A stretch of DNA of 42,602 bases from Gammaproteobacteria bacterium (lineage in GTDB: Bacteria > Pseudomonadota > Gammaproteobacteria > Steroidobacterales > Steroidobacteraceae). The notes under the pieces were generated by a model. It was not told where the DNA came from, ran no database searches, and saw only the letters and a list, made by a program, of their open reading frames with translations. Position numbers and translations under genes: made by a program. Positions 8,517-21,592 of this stretch are shown piece after piece. The DNA lies in contig JAQGOE010000071.1 of the NCBI GenBank assembly GCA_028293725.1, positions 1 through 42,602 on the forward strand, in the 5' to 3' direction. Position 1 is the first letter of the stretch, and every line of letters begins with the position of its first letter.

Positions 8517-9889
8517 CAGATTCTCCGGCGCAGCCAGTTCAGAACATCGATACGGGTGACCAGTCCCTGGAACTCGGTTCCCTTCATCACAATCGCTACC
8601 AGGCCACGCTTGAAGATCTCCATCAATTGCGGCAGTGGGGCATCCACCGGCACCGTGACCAGGTGACTTTCCATTGCCTTGGTCACCGGCTCGTTGAAGT
8701 GCTGCGGATTTTCAAACACCTCGAGCAGGATGTCCTCCTCGTCGACGATGCCGACGATACGGCCTTCGTGCATCACGGGAAGCTGCGAGACGTCGTACAG
8801 CTTCATCCGGCGGTAAGCCGCCATCACGAGTTCCGTGGAATTCACGGTGACCGCGGCGCGCTCCCAGGCGCGGCGCGCGATCAGATCCCGCAGATCCCCG
8901 AACTGCTCGCGCTGGACGAATCCCTGGTCCAACATCCAGTAGTCGTTGTAAACCTTCGAAAGGTACTTGTTGCCGCTGTCGCAGACAAAGGTCACGACAC
9001 GCTTCAGGTGTTTCTGCTCGCGGCAGTAGCGCAGGGCGGCCGCCAGCAGCGTTCCGGTGGACGTCCCCGCGATGATCCCTTCCTTCAGCAGCAACTCGCG
9101 ACAGGTCTGAAACGCCTCGGCATCGGGAATGTTGTAGGTAGTACCGACGCGTGAGAAGTCGGCGACCGGCGGAATGGAGTCGCCGCCAATCCCCTCCACG
9201 AGCCAGCCGCCGCGCGCCGTCTCGACTTTCCCGGTCTTCGCGTAGTCCGCGAGGATGGAGCCCGCGGGATCCGCCAACACCATCTCAACACCCGGCGCGG
9301 TGCGCGCGAAAAAGTGCGAGAGACCCGTCAGCGTGCCACCCGTCCCAACACCGCAGACCACGGCATCGAGCTGGTGATTCATCTGCTCCCAGATCTCGGG
9401 CGCGGTGGTTTCCTCGTGCGCCTGCGGATTGGCGGGATTGCCGAACTGGTTCACGAAGAAGGAATTGGGCGTCTCGCGGGTGAGACGCTCGGCCACATCA
9501 CGGTAATACTCCGGATGGCCCTTACTGACATCGGAGCGGGTGAGCACGACTTCGGCGCCCATCGCCTTCAGATGAAAGATCTTCTCCTGGCTCATCTTGT
9601 CCGGGATGACGAGCAGCAGACGATAGCCCTTCTGAGCCGCGACCAGCGCGAGACCCAGCCCGGTGTTGCCCGCGGTGGCCTCGATGAGCGTACCGCCCGG
9701 CTTCAGCCGTCCGTCACGCTCGGCCGCCTGGATCAGATACAACCCGACGCGGTCCTTGATGGATCCGCCAGGATTCTGATTCTCGAGCTTGAGAAATAGC
9801 CGGCACGGCCCAGTATCGATATGAGTGACGGCGACGAGCGGCGTGTGGCCGATCATCTCCAGCACGTTGTTGTAGGGTTGTGATGACAT
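8516..9889 (-). CDS. Cystathionine beta-synthase with C-terminal CBS domain pair
   Basis: The protein has 457 residues. The N-terminal ~330 residues are a fold-type II PLP enzyme: NPGGSIKDRVGLYLI contains the PLP lysine, then IEATAGNTGLGLALVAAQKG, SNFFVNQFGN-like substrate loop (NSFFVNQFGNPANP), GVGTGGTLTGLSHFF for the phosphate of PLP, and EGIIAGTSTGTLLAAAL. The C-terminal ~120 residues hold two CBS motifs (VTVNSTELVMAAYRRMKLYD and ESHLVTVPVDAPLPQLMEIF), a regulatory pair absent from ordinary cysteine synthases. This architecture is that of bacterial cystathionine beta-synthase, joining serine and homocysteine. ATG 9889 has AAGGAG five bases upstream. It lies 81 bp after bufC on the same strand and overlaps the next gene by one base. 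Confidence 0.9.
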   Translation of the reverse strand: MSSQPYNNVLEMIGHTPLVAVTHIDTGPCRLFLKLENQNPGGSIKDRVGLYLIQAAERDGRLKPGGTLIEATAGNTGLGLALVAAQKGYRLLLVIPDKMSQEKIFHLKAMGAEVVLTRSDVSKGHPEYYRDVAERLTRETPNSFFVNQFGNPANPQAHEETTAPEIWEQMNHQLDAVVCGVGTGGTLTGLSHFFARTAPGVEMVLADPAGSILADYAKTGKVETARGGWLVEGIGGDSIPPVADFSRVGTTYNIPDAEAFQTCRELLLKEGIIAGTSTGTLLAAALRYCREQKHLKRVVTFVCDSGNKYLSKVYNDYWMLDQGFVQREQFGDLRDLIARRAWERAAVTVNSTELVMAAYRRMKLYDVSQLPVMHEGRIVGIVDEEDILLEVFENPQHFNEPVTKAMESHLVTVPVDAPLPQLMEIFKRGLVAIVMKGTEFQGLVTRIDVLNWLRRRI

Positions 9890-9970
9890 GGCGCTCCTTC
9901 TCGCGCAGATTGTACGCGAGCGCGCCTGGTGGCGCTGGCTGAAGGCATGCCCGCTTCGGATGCCGCAATT

Positions 9971-10747
9971 TCAGCGCGGCGCGGTCAGCAGCCCGGACTC
10001 CACCCAGTCGCGCAAGAAACCCGCTGCCCTGACGGGCGCCTGCGCCTCGCCAAATTCGGCGCACAGGAGCCCGCACAGGCCGCCGAATGACTGCCCCTCT
10101 CGTACGGCTTCGATCGCCTCGCTTTCGCCCGGGTGCAGCGAGCGGAAATAAGTCCGCAGCTCCTGCCGCCACAGGAGCCACTGCACCGGTTCAGGGCTGA
10201 ATACGATTTCCGGCGGCTCCCCGCCGTCGCTAACGGCCTTCCAGATCTGCGGCGCATTCCACGAAAGCGCCAGCCGGCGAACAGAAGGGTGCAAACCGAA
10301 CCGCAGCTCCGCCCATTCCTCCGGCGCCACGCTCGCGAGGTCACTCACCCCAACCGAGTCGGCATCGGCTGCGTCGAACACTTCCGTCATCGCCCACTCC
10401 CAGTGGGCGATCTCGGCCAACACGGCCGCGCTCGCATACCCGGGATCGGTAGCCAGAAAATCGGCCAGCACATTGCCGTAGTAGCGGATGGAAAAGAACG
10501 GCGAATCATGTGAGCGCACATAGGCCGTGGCCAACGTCTCGAAATCCGCCTCACCGAGCAACTCGCTCAGCACGGGAAAATTCGATTGCAACGCTTCGAC
10601 GAGGCGCGCGCAATAGCCGTCGCCGTAGATGCTCAATCGTGTGGCTATGGGCACTCGCTCGGTGCCGACGACGTGCGCCTCGATAGTGGAATCGCCGCGC
10701 AGCAGGTAACTCTGAAAGTCCCCCTGGATCTGCGGCAGCCGGCTCAT
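9971..10747 (-). CDS. bufC: BufC/HvfC-type DUF2063 protein (MNIO partner)
   Basis: This 258-residue protein has the DUF2063 N-terminal domain: [56 protein letters not shown] and [18 protein letters not shown] are the conserved helices. A less conserved C-terminal half follows ([13 protein letters not shown], then [20 protein letters not shown]). Such proteins pair with DUF692/MNIO enzymes and are thought to recruit the precursor peptide for modification. The family name 'putative DNA-binding' in databases is historical. Its start overlaps the end of the MNIO gene by four bases (ATGA), so the two are translationally coupled. The product is cytoplasmic. Confidence 0.88.
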   Translation of the reverse strand: MSRLPQIQGDFQSYLLRGDSTIEAHVVGTERVPIATRLSIYGDGYCARLVEALQSNFPVLSELLGEADFETLATAYVRSHDSPFFSIRYYGNVLADFLATDPGYASAAVLAEIAHWEWAMTEVFDAADADSVGVSDLASVAPEEWAELRFGLHPSVRRLALSWNAPQIWKAVSDGGEPPEIVFSPEPVQWLLWRQELRTYFRSLHPGESEAIEAVREGQSFGGLCGLLCAEFGEAQAPVRAAGFLRDWVESGLLTAPR

Positions 10748-11577
10748 GCCGCGCGCACCAACACGCGCTCTGCGACCGCACGCGCCTGCGCCAGCTCTTC
10801 ACAAAGCTCTTCGAGCGGCGGGATGTTGGCATCTCGCTCGATCATGGTCGACACGTTGCCGAAGCGGCGCACGGCTGCCGCATACAACTCCCACACCGGG
10901 TCGGGCACGGGGTGATCGTGAGTATCGATCAGATAGTCGCCGTGGTTCTCGTGGCCGGCGAGATGGATTTGCTGCACACGGTCGACCGGAATCGAGTTCA
11001 GGTAGTCGAGGGCTGCGAATTCGTGATTTACGGCGCTCACGTAGATGTTGTTGACATCCAGCAGGATGAGACAGTCGGCCTGCACAGCCACCTCGCGCAG
11101 AAACTCCCACTCGGTGAGTCGAGAGTCGCGGAAGGTCACATAGCTGGAGACATTTTCCAACAGGATACGGCGGCCCAGAATATCCTGCACCGTCCGTACC
11201 CGCTCGACGACGTTGGCGAGAGCTTCTTCCGTATAGGGCAGCGGCATCAGGTCGTGCAGGTTCTTGCCGGCGACACCGGTCCAACACAGGTGGTCGGAAA
11301 TCCATTTCGGCTCGACGCGGGCGGCGAGGGCCTTCACCTGCGCGAGATAGCCGCGATCGAGAGGAGCGGTGCTGCCGATCGACATCGACACGCCGTGCAT
11401 CACCAGCGGGTAGCTCTCGCGGATCCGCATGAGGTTGTGCAGCGGTTTGCCGCCGGGGACCAGGTAGTTCTCGGTGAGCGCCTCGAACCAGTCCACCGGA
11501 GGGTGGTCGGCGAGAATCGCCTCATAGTGCTCGACCCGCAGGCCGAGACCGAAACCGAGAGAGGCGCGCGTTAACAT
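10744..11577 (-). CDS. bufB: MNIO-family (DUF692) peptide-modifying enzyme, BufB-like
   Basis: The protein has 277 residues from ATG 11577. DUF692/MNIO signatures run in order: [113 protein letters not shown] and [13 protein letters not shown]. The His, Glu and Asp residues in these motifs are the ligands of the multinuclear iron centre in TIM-barrel MNIO enzymes. In bufferin systems the enzyme converts cysteines of the precursor into heterocycles that bind copper. A GTG/ATG start further upstream (11658) is open in frame but would overlap the precursor gene and translate through the palindrome at 11587-11616; the shorter form fits the family. There is no Shine-Dalgarno right before ATG 11577, only the end of that hairpin. 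Confidence 0.9.
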   Translation of the reverse strand: MLTRASLGFGLGLRVEHYEAILADHPPVDWFEALTENYLVPGGKPLHNLMRIRESYPLVMHGVSMSIGSTAPLDRGYLAQVKALAARVEPKWISDHLCWTGVAGKNLHDLMPLPYTEEALANVVERVRTVQDILGRRILLENVSSYVTFRDSRLTEWEFLREVAVQADCLILLDVNNIYVSAVNHEFAALDYLNSIPVDRVQQIHLAGHENHGDYLIDTHDHPVPDPVWELYAAAVRRFGNVSTMIERDANIPPLEELCEELAQARAVAERVLVRAA

Positions 11578-11586
11578 TTCGGAAGC

Positions 11587-11616
11587 AAGCGGAGCGCCGC
11601 CGGCGGCGCTCCGCTT
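11587..11616 (-). promoter_or_regulatory. Perfect 30-bp palindrome between bufA2 and bufB (RNA hairpin)
   Basis: AAGCGGAGCGCCGCC is followed at once by its exact reverse complement, GGCGGCGCTCCGCTT. The RNA could form a very stable hairpin. It begins 13 bases after the precursor stop codon and ends nine bases before the bufB ATG, occupying the place of a Shine-Dalgarno. No run of T follows on the minus strand, so a classical intrinsic terminator is unlikely. It would suit partial termination, 3'-end protection of the short precursor mRNA, or reduced initiation at bufB, all giving more peptide than enzyme. That role is inference. Confidence 0.75.
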
Positions 11617-11629
11617 TACGAGCGCTGAC

Positions 11630-11881
11630 TTACTTGGGAGCCTTGGCCTTCGCTGCATCGCAATCGGCCTTCGACATTTCGACGAAGCCCTTGCCCTTGC
11701 AGGAATTCTGACCCTTGCACGAGTTGCTGGCGCCCTTGCACGCGGACTGGCCCTTGCAGGAGTTAACCCCCGTGCATTTCACTTTCGCCTCATCGGCGGT
11801 GGCATTCGTGACGGCGGCCATTGAGAACACCATCGCGGCGGCGGCAGCGAGAGCAACGCTGGACATCTTTCGAGAGTTCAT
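11630..11881 (-). CDS. bufA2: BufA2-type periplasmic bufferin metallophore precursor
   Basis: The product is 83 residues, with a Sec signal peptide ([20 protein letters not shown], cleavage near NATADEA). The mature part is about 54 residues with six Cys. Four occur in CKG units, within the segment [20 protein letters not shown] followed by [14 protein letters not shown]; the last is in KADCDAA near the C-terminus. This Cys-Lys-Gly pattern matches type-2 bufferin precursors, whose Cys residues are modified by an MNIO enzyme and which bind copper in the periplasm. The next two genes are the expected MNIO enzyme and BufC-like partner. ATG 11881 has AGGAGA seven bases upstream. An open frame extends further upstream to 12082, but that would disrupt the signal peptide. 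No sigma factor or DoxX gene, often found with bufferins, is present here. Confidence 0.88.
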   Translation of the reverse strand: MNSRKMSSVALAAAAAMVFSMAAVTNATADEAKVKCTGVNSCKGQSACKGASNSCKGQNSCKGKGFVEMSKADCDAAKAKAPK

Positions 11882-12264
11882 CCGAGATTCTCCTAGAACG
11901 TTGGGGACACGATTCGACGGAAAAGGCGGGCATCGCTCCGGCGATTGGCCGCACCCGGGCGCGGATTGTACGCCTAAGTGCCTGACACGCCCTAAAAAGT
12001 CCGCACGGCTGAACGATCGGGGGCAACGCCTCGCCTTATACAGTGCAAAGACCGGGACACCCCTGGATATATTGCAGCCCAATGTTGCAGTGGATTGAAA
12101 TCGCGCCCCGAGACCACAAATCGTGCTCCTGCGGCGGCACGAAGGGCCCAGAAAATCCGCTACTATTGCGGGCTCACGTGCGCGAGCAGTGGACTATCTG
12201 ACTGCTCCCACTCCATCTGCCGAGCCGACTGCACAGCTCGACTTCCTATTTTGACGGTGAAGGA
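11882..12264. promoter_or_regulatory. Divergent intergenic region between bufA2 and uvrA-like gene
   Basis: These 383 bases hold no convincing gene. They must contain the promoter of the leftward bufferin operon and that of the rightward double UvrA gene. For the leftward side, TACAAT (minus strand, 11970-11965) is a good -10 hexamer, but I find no matching -35 at 16-18 bp. For the rightward side, TACTAT near 12160 is a possible -10, again without a good -35. At 12184-12207 GAGCAGT and ACTGCTC form a perfect dyad around ten bases, in the uvrA leader. I see no LexA-type CTGT-N8-ACAG box. Confidence 0.45.
12184..12207. promoter_or_regulatory. Dyad GAGCAGT-N10-ACTGCTC upstream of the UvrA fusion gene
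   Basis: This is a perfect 7-bp inverted repeat separated by ten bases (GGACTATCTG), starting 81 bases before the ATG of the UvrA-like gene. The spacing resembles an operator with half-sites about 17 bp apart, centre to centre. It would also fold as a small hairpin in the mRNA leader. It does not match the E. coli LexA box. A regulatory role is inference only. Confidence 0.35.
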
Positions 12265-18192
<5,928 letters not shown>

Positions 18193-18217
18193 TCCGAGAC
18201 AGGCGTAACGAAGGCGA

Positions 18218-18233
18218 GCCGCGATCGCGCGGC
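18218..18233 (+). terminator. Short GC hairpin after the UvrA gene (possible terminator)
   Basis: GCCGCG-ATCG-CGCGGC is a perfect 6-bp stem with a four-base loop, 25 bases after the uvrA stop, followed by CGCTTTAACG. The T-run is only three long, so intrinsic termination is doubtful. Confidence 0.3.
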
Positions 18234-18271
18234 CGCTTTAACGAGCGTCGCGGGTAGGCGATACTAGCCTC

Positions 18272-18574
18272 ATGGCCCACGACCTCGTCTGCTGGAAATG
18301 CGGCGGCTCGCTGTCATCGCTGAGCCTGCCTTTCATGCGCGCGGACGCCTGTCCCAAGTGCCGCGCCGAGTTGCATGTCTGCCGGATGTGCGTCGACTAC
18401 GACACCCGCGTGGCCAAACACTGCCGCGAGCCTACGGCGGACGAAGTGAGCGACAAGACCCGCGCCAACTTCTGCGGGCACTACAAGCCGCGACCGGGCG
18501 CGTACACGCCCCCGAATACCACTGAAATCAACAAATCCATGAGCGAGCTGGACAAGCTGTTCGGCAAGCGCTAG
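18272..18574 (+). CDS. Small zinc-ribbon-like protein of unknown function
   Basis: The protein is 100 residues with three C-x-x-C pairs: LVCWKCGGS, DACPKCRAE and HVCRMCVDY, then KHCREPTADEVSDK and ANFCGHYKPRPG. The first two pairs are spaced like a zinc ribbon. The C-terminal STEINKSMSELDKLFGKR-type tail is polar and helical. I do not recognise a named family; similar small Cys-rich proteins are often annotated as hypothetical in related gammaproteobacteria. It begins 79 bases after the UvrA stop on the same strand and could share its transcript. The stop codon TAG forms the first bases of the long hairpin repeat at 18573. No function is assigned; zinc binding is inferred from the Cys spacing. 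Confidence 0.75.
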   Translation: MAHDLVCWKCGGSLSSLSLPFMRADACPKCRAELHVCRMCVDYDTRVAKHCREPTADEVSDKTRANFCGHYKPRPGAYTPPNTTEINKSMSELDKLFGKR

Positions 18575-18736
18575 GAGCCTGTCTGAGCAATGATCGCCGT
18601 AGCGAGGGCGACCCAGATCGAGCAGCTTTCTGCGATCGTTTTCCGCGCATAGCATGGACTATGTAAGGGAAACGATCGCAGAAAGATGCCGATCTGGGGC
18701 GGCCGCAGTAGGCGAGCATTGCTCAGACAGGCTCCT
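18573..18736. repeat. 164-bp imperfect palindrome, MITE/REPIN-like element
   Basis: The ends are exact inverted copies: AGGAGCCTGTCTGAGCAATG at the left and its reverse complement ending at 18736. Pairing continues inward through CCCAGATCG, a second exact block (CTTTCTGCGATCGTTT against AAACGATCGCAGAAAG) and a central CATAG/CTATG, so almost the whole element folds into one long hairpin of about 75-80 bp arms. There is no coding capacity. The terminal GGAGCCTGTCTGA recurs at 364-384 and, with one mismatch, at 42315. It begins inside the stop codon of the small zinc-ribbon gene. This is consistent with a non-autonomous mobile repeat moved by a transposase elsewhere in the genome. No clear target-site duplication is visible (CTAG left, CTGG right). 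Confidence 0.8.
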
Positions 18737-18807
18737 GGCTCATCGCTAACGCAGCCGGGCTCGTCCAGTCGAAGGCCGCTGCGCGCGGGCGCAGCGGCAC
18801 ACCAACC

Positions 18808-20784
18808 TCAATTTTTCTTAGTCCGCTCGCTCAGCCGTTCCAACAGCCGTGAGAACGGCGTGTTCTTCTGCACCTCGACGCGCAGGTGTCGGACACCCGT
18901 GTCGTTGAGTGTCTCGCCGTTGCCGTTGTCGACCTCGAGCTCGCCGGCACCCAGAATTTCGAGTGTCTCTTCGAGCGTCTGCGGACCGCGGCGCTCGCGC
19001 GCACCGACTCGTCCACCGCCCTTCGCGAGGGGCCGCTTGGCGGTCGCAGGCTGCGGAGCCGAGCGAGCGGCAGCAGCCGCAGGTGCTGCAGGTTTTCCGG
19101 CAGGCCGCGTCGCCGACGTCTTGGCGGCAGCCGCTCCGGTTTTCGCCTCGTCCTCAGAGTCGATGAGTTTGAACTCATCCACCGGCCCCGTGCGCGTCTT
19201 GCGGGGAAAGGCCATGGAGGAGTTCGCCTTCTTGCTGTCCTCGTCGCTCGCGCGATCCTTCTCTTGCGGACTCACGGGAACGACGGCGACGGAGGCAAAC
19301 TCGGACCGCACGTAGTAAGCAACCTGCTTTGCGGAGATCGCGTCGCTGAAGAAGCCGAGCCGCAAGCCGTACCACTTGCGACCCTCGCGACTGCCCTCAA
19401 CGGTGTACAAAGTGTAAGCGCTGAAAATCGCGAGCGGCGGAACCTTGTCGAGCTCAACGGGCTGAACGGCCCACTGGAGTTGCACGGCGAACGAGACAGG
19501 CGCGTTTTGTGTCACCGCCTCCTTCAGAGCGCGGCGCGTGCCGGTGTCATCCGGCTTCAGCAGCGAGATGCTGGCGTCAGAAGCCTCGTCGGCGCCGCGC
19601 GCATCGTCGCCGCGGCGTGTTTCGAGATATCTCAACACCTGGGTATCTGTAAGCGACGGGTCATCCTGCGCGTCCGCGCGCGGGATATGCGGCGCGGGCA
19701 TCATCCGCGTCTGACCGGTTTCGCTCGTGTCACCGAGTGCGGCAAGCACCTCTCGCACATTCGAGTCGGCAAACGCATTGCCCTTCGACGGCTTGCTGCC
19801 CGGACGCTGTTTAGACGCGTTAGTCGGCGCGGCGGCTCCCACGACGGAGGGCCGAGCGGGCGCGGCCACCGGAGGGGTTGGCGTCCGCGCGGAGGCGTTT
19901 ACGCCAGAAACCGTCGGAGCCGCTTTAAATGCAGCACCGGGTCCGGCCGAAGCGGCAGCTGCCGGCCTGGACTGCACCGGGACGGGGCTCTGCGAACGCG
20001 CAGCGGCCACAGGCGCGGCGGGCGCCGCCCTAGCAACAGGCATTCCGACATGCGCGGGAGCGGTCCTCGGGGCCGGGGCGATCGTCTGCACTGCCGCCAC
20101 TTTGGCAATCGGCGGCGTCAACACAGGAGGCGCCAACAAAGGACGAGCAATAGTCGGGGGCGCCGCAGCGTGCACCGTCGGAACATTGATGCCCGCAGAC
20201 TCAAATGACACGGGAGACGGGGCACGGGCTGGTGTTTGTTTCAACTCAACGGGACGCGAGACAGGAGCGGCGGCGGCCTGACTCGGGGCGCGCGCCTGCA
20301 ATGGCGCCGGCGCGCGGGCCGAAGTCGTTGGATTCGTAGCGGCAGTGCGCGCGGCAGGAGCCGGCGGCGCTGCAGATGGCAAGTTGGGTAGCGCAGAGCG
20401 CGGTTGGGGACCAAGAGCATGTTGGGCTGTTTCCGCGGCAGCGGCAGCCGCGCGAGCGCGCAGCTTTTTGCCCGGCGCTTCACCCGCCCAGGCGCCCGGA
20501 TAAATCTCGCGCACCACGTTCAGCCACTCTTCGGCTTCGGCGAGTGTCGTGAAATAACCCATGTGGAGCCGGAATCGCTCGCGGCCTTCCTCGAAGCGGC
20601 GACTGACAAAGAATGTAAAGCGCTTCAGCTCAGCCAGATCGGTCTGTGCTAGCGCCATCGGCGTGGTCGATGAGCATAGATTGAGAACGAACGGACCCGA
20701 ATCAGCGGCGGTTGCTGCCGCCGGATCTCGAGCGTCCGCGCGCCCCATGGCACTGGCTGCCAGATTTGGCGTAATTGATGTCAT
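18808..20784 (-). CDS. Protein with two SPOR-like domains and a long Pro/Ala linker
   Basis: The protein has 658 residues. Residues ~30-100 (GPFVLNLCSSTTPMALAQ, then RFRLHMGYFTTLAEAEEWLN and REIYPGAW) have the strand-helix-strand pattern of a SPOR domain, which binds denuded peptidoglycan. A second copy lies near residues 485-560 (VSFAVQLQWAVQPVEL, then WYGLRLGFFSDAISAKQVAYY). Between them is a ~300-residue Pro/Ala/Val/Thr-rich linker, with a short ordered piece (NVREVLAALGDTSE, then DPSLTDTQVLRYLETRR). The C-terminus is charged. I see no signal peptide or membrane segment, so where it acts is unclear; it might be cytoplasmic and use SPOR folds for protein contacts. ATG 20784 has GGGGAAG just upstream. 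The leader contains a c-di-GMP-I riboswitch-like sequence, so expression is probably controlled by c-di-GMP. SPOR assignment is by pattern, not alignment. Confidence 0.75.
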   Translation of the reverse strand: MTSITPNLAASAMGRADARDPAAATAADSGPFVLNLCSSTTPMALAQTDLAELKRFTFFVSRRFEEGRERFRLHMGYFTTLAEAEEWLNVVREIYPGAWAGEAPGKKLRARAAAAAAETAQHALGPQPRSALPNLPSAAPPAPAARTAATNPTTSARAPAPLQARAPSQAAAAPVSRPVELKQTPARAPSPVSFESAGINVPTVHAAAPPTIARPLLAPPVLTPPIAKVAAVQTIAPAPRTAPAHVGMPVARAAPAAPVAAARSQSPVPVQSRPAAAASAGPGAAFKAAPTVSGVNASARTPTPPVAAPARPSVVGAAAPTNASKQRPGSKPSKGNAFADSNVREVLAALGDTSETGQTRMMPAPHIPRADAQDDPSLTDTQVLRYLETRRGDDARGADEASDASISLLKPDDTGTRRALKEAVTQNAPVSFAVQLQWAVQPVELDKVPPLAIFSAYTLYTVEGSREGRKWYGLRLGFFSDAISAKQVAYYVRSEFASVAVVPVSPQEKDRASDEDSKKANSSMAFPRKTRTGPVDEFKLIDSEDEAKTGAAAAKTSATRPAGKPAAPAAAAARSAPQPATAKRPLAKGGGRVGARERRGPQTLEETLEILGAGELEVDNGNGETLNDTGVRHLRVEVQKNTPFSRLLERLSERTKKN

Positions 20785-21103
20785 AACTTCCCCGGACCGA
20801 ACAATCCATCATGGAAAGCCCCGCGGTGCGGCAAGAAGGTCGCATGGGAAGGAGTGCGAGCGGTCGCGCCTTGGCACGATCGTGGCAGCCCCGCCGTCAT
20901 AGGAACCTCTTCCTTTAGACCGGTGGCTTTGCGTCCCCGCCTTTCGACGGGTTTGCCCTTTACACAGGAGACCGACTGTCAGATCGAGCTCCTACTGTGC
21001 CCAGTGTCGAAGCGTCGCGCAGCACAGTCAAGTGCTTAAATGTGTCGCGGCTCTCAAGGAGCAATAGCACATAACTTTGGAGCGCTTTTCGCCAGAATAT
21101 GTC
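20785..21103. promoter_or_regulatory. Intergenic region between NlpC/P60 gene and SPOR-like gene
   Basis: These 319 bases hold no gene on either strand. They contain the riboswitch (20884-20963), a candidate -35 box TTGACT on the minus strand at 21031-21026 with a weak -10 (GACACT) 17 bp on, and about 100 bases of expression platform and ribosome binding region before the SPOR-like gene. Confidence 0.6.
20884..20963 (-). ncRNA. c-di-GMP-I (GEMM-I) riboswitch in the leader of the SPOR-like gene
   Basis: Read on the minus strand from about 20958, the sequence contains AAAGGGCAAACCCGTCGAAA, then GGCGGGGACGCAAAGCCACC, then GGTCTAAAGG. These are the conserved blocks of GEMM-I: GGGCAAACC, a stem with GAAA tetraloop, GGGACGCAAAGCC, and CCGG-CTAA. 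The first helix CCCGUC-GAAA-GGCGGG pairs fully and its GAAA loop is the one that docks in the receptor. The second arm has AGGAA-GAGG-TTCCT as stem-loop, then GACGGCGGGGCTGCC, matching GCGGGG-TTACC of the consensus. It ends about 100 bases before ATG 20784. A possible promoter TTGACT (minus strand, 21031-21026) lies upstream. The next operon upstream encodes a GGDEF/EAL enzyme. On or off switching cannot be decided by eye. Confidence 0.85.
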
Positions 21104-21592
21104 TCAATGTGGCGACGGAACAGAGGGGGTTGAAGCATCACTATTCCAGAAGCGACCCGCTCCCACCAAGTGCTTATGGTAATAACCCGCGCCGATGGTC
21201 CCGTAGGAAACCGTTCCCCCGGAACGCGGCGCATGGATGAAGCGGTCGCCTCCGACGTAAATCCCTACGTGATTGACGTGGCGACTGCGGATGCGGAAAA
21301 AGACGAGATCACCGGGGGAGAGTGAATCGAGCGCAACGGGACGCGCCGCGCGCTGCTGTTCCCTAGCCGTGCGTGGAATTTCCACACCCGCACTCTCGTA
21401 AACGTAGACCGCGAGCCCGCTGCAGTCGAAACCCTGCAGATCCGCGCCCCCGAAGTGATAGGGGGCACCGACAAGTTGCGCGGCGGAGCGCGCGATAGGG
21501 ACCCCCGCGTCCCCAGGCGGTTCCGACTCGCGAGGGACACTGCTGCATGCGACGAGGAGCAGCGTCAGAACGATCGCGGCTGTATAGCGCAG
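21104..21592 (-). CDS. NlpC/P60 family cell-wall hydrolase lipoprotein, non-ATG start
   Basis: Translating the minus strand gives a complete NlpC/P60 domain. AIVLTLLLVACSSVP is a lipoprotein signal with lipobox LVAC; then AQLVGAPYHFGGADLQGFDC and SGLAVYVYESAGVEIPRTA carry the catalytic Cys (FDCSGL). DLVFFRIRSRHVNHVGIYVG carries the catalytic His, and DRFIHAPRSGGTVSY the third polar residue. The frame has no ATG, GTG or TTG between the in-frame stop at 21635 and the lipobox. CTG 21592 with GAGG (21604-21601) before it is the best candidate; ATT 21634 is another. The first conventional start, GTG 21385, falls after the catalytic Cys and would give a dead fragment. So the gene either uses a rare start or has lost its start. 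It is 57 bp after the GGDEF/EAL gene on the same strand. It would cleave peptidoglycan peptides from the outer-membrane side. About 162 residues. Confidence 0.75.
   Translation of the reverse strand: MRYTAAIVLTLLLVACSSVPRESEPPGDAGVPIARSAAQLVGAPYHFGGADLQGFDCSGLAVYVYESAGVEIPRTAREQQRAARPVALDSLSPGDLVFFRIRSRHVNHVGIYVGGDRFIHAPRSGGTVSYGTIGAGYYHKHLVGAGRFWNSDASTPSVPSPH

Noticed and set aside
11965..11970. TACAAT as the -10 box of the bufferin operon
   Set aside because: No -35 element at 16-18 bp could be found, so I do not list it as a promoter; an alternative sigma factor could be used.
11630..12082. A longer form of the bufferin precursor starting at 12082
   Set aside because: The extra 67 residues precede a perfect signal peptide with its own AGGAGA site, so the start at 11881 is used.
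18886..20208. A 440-codon open frame on the plus strand
   Set aside because: It is the complement of the SPOR-like gene; it has no recognisable domain and is extremely Arg-rich.
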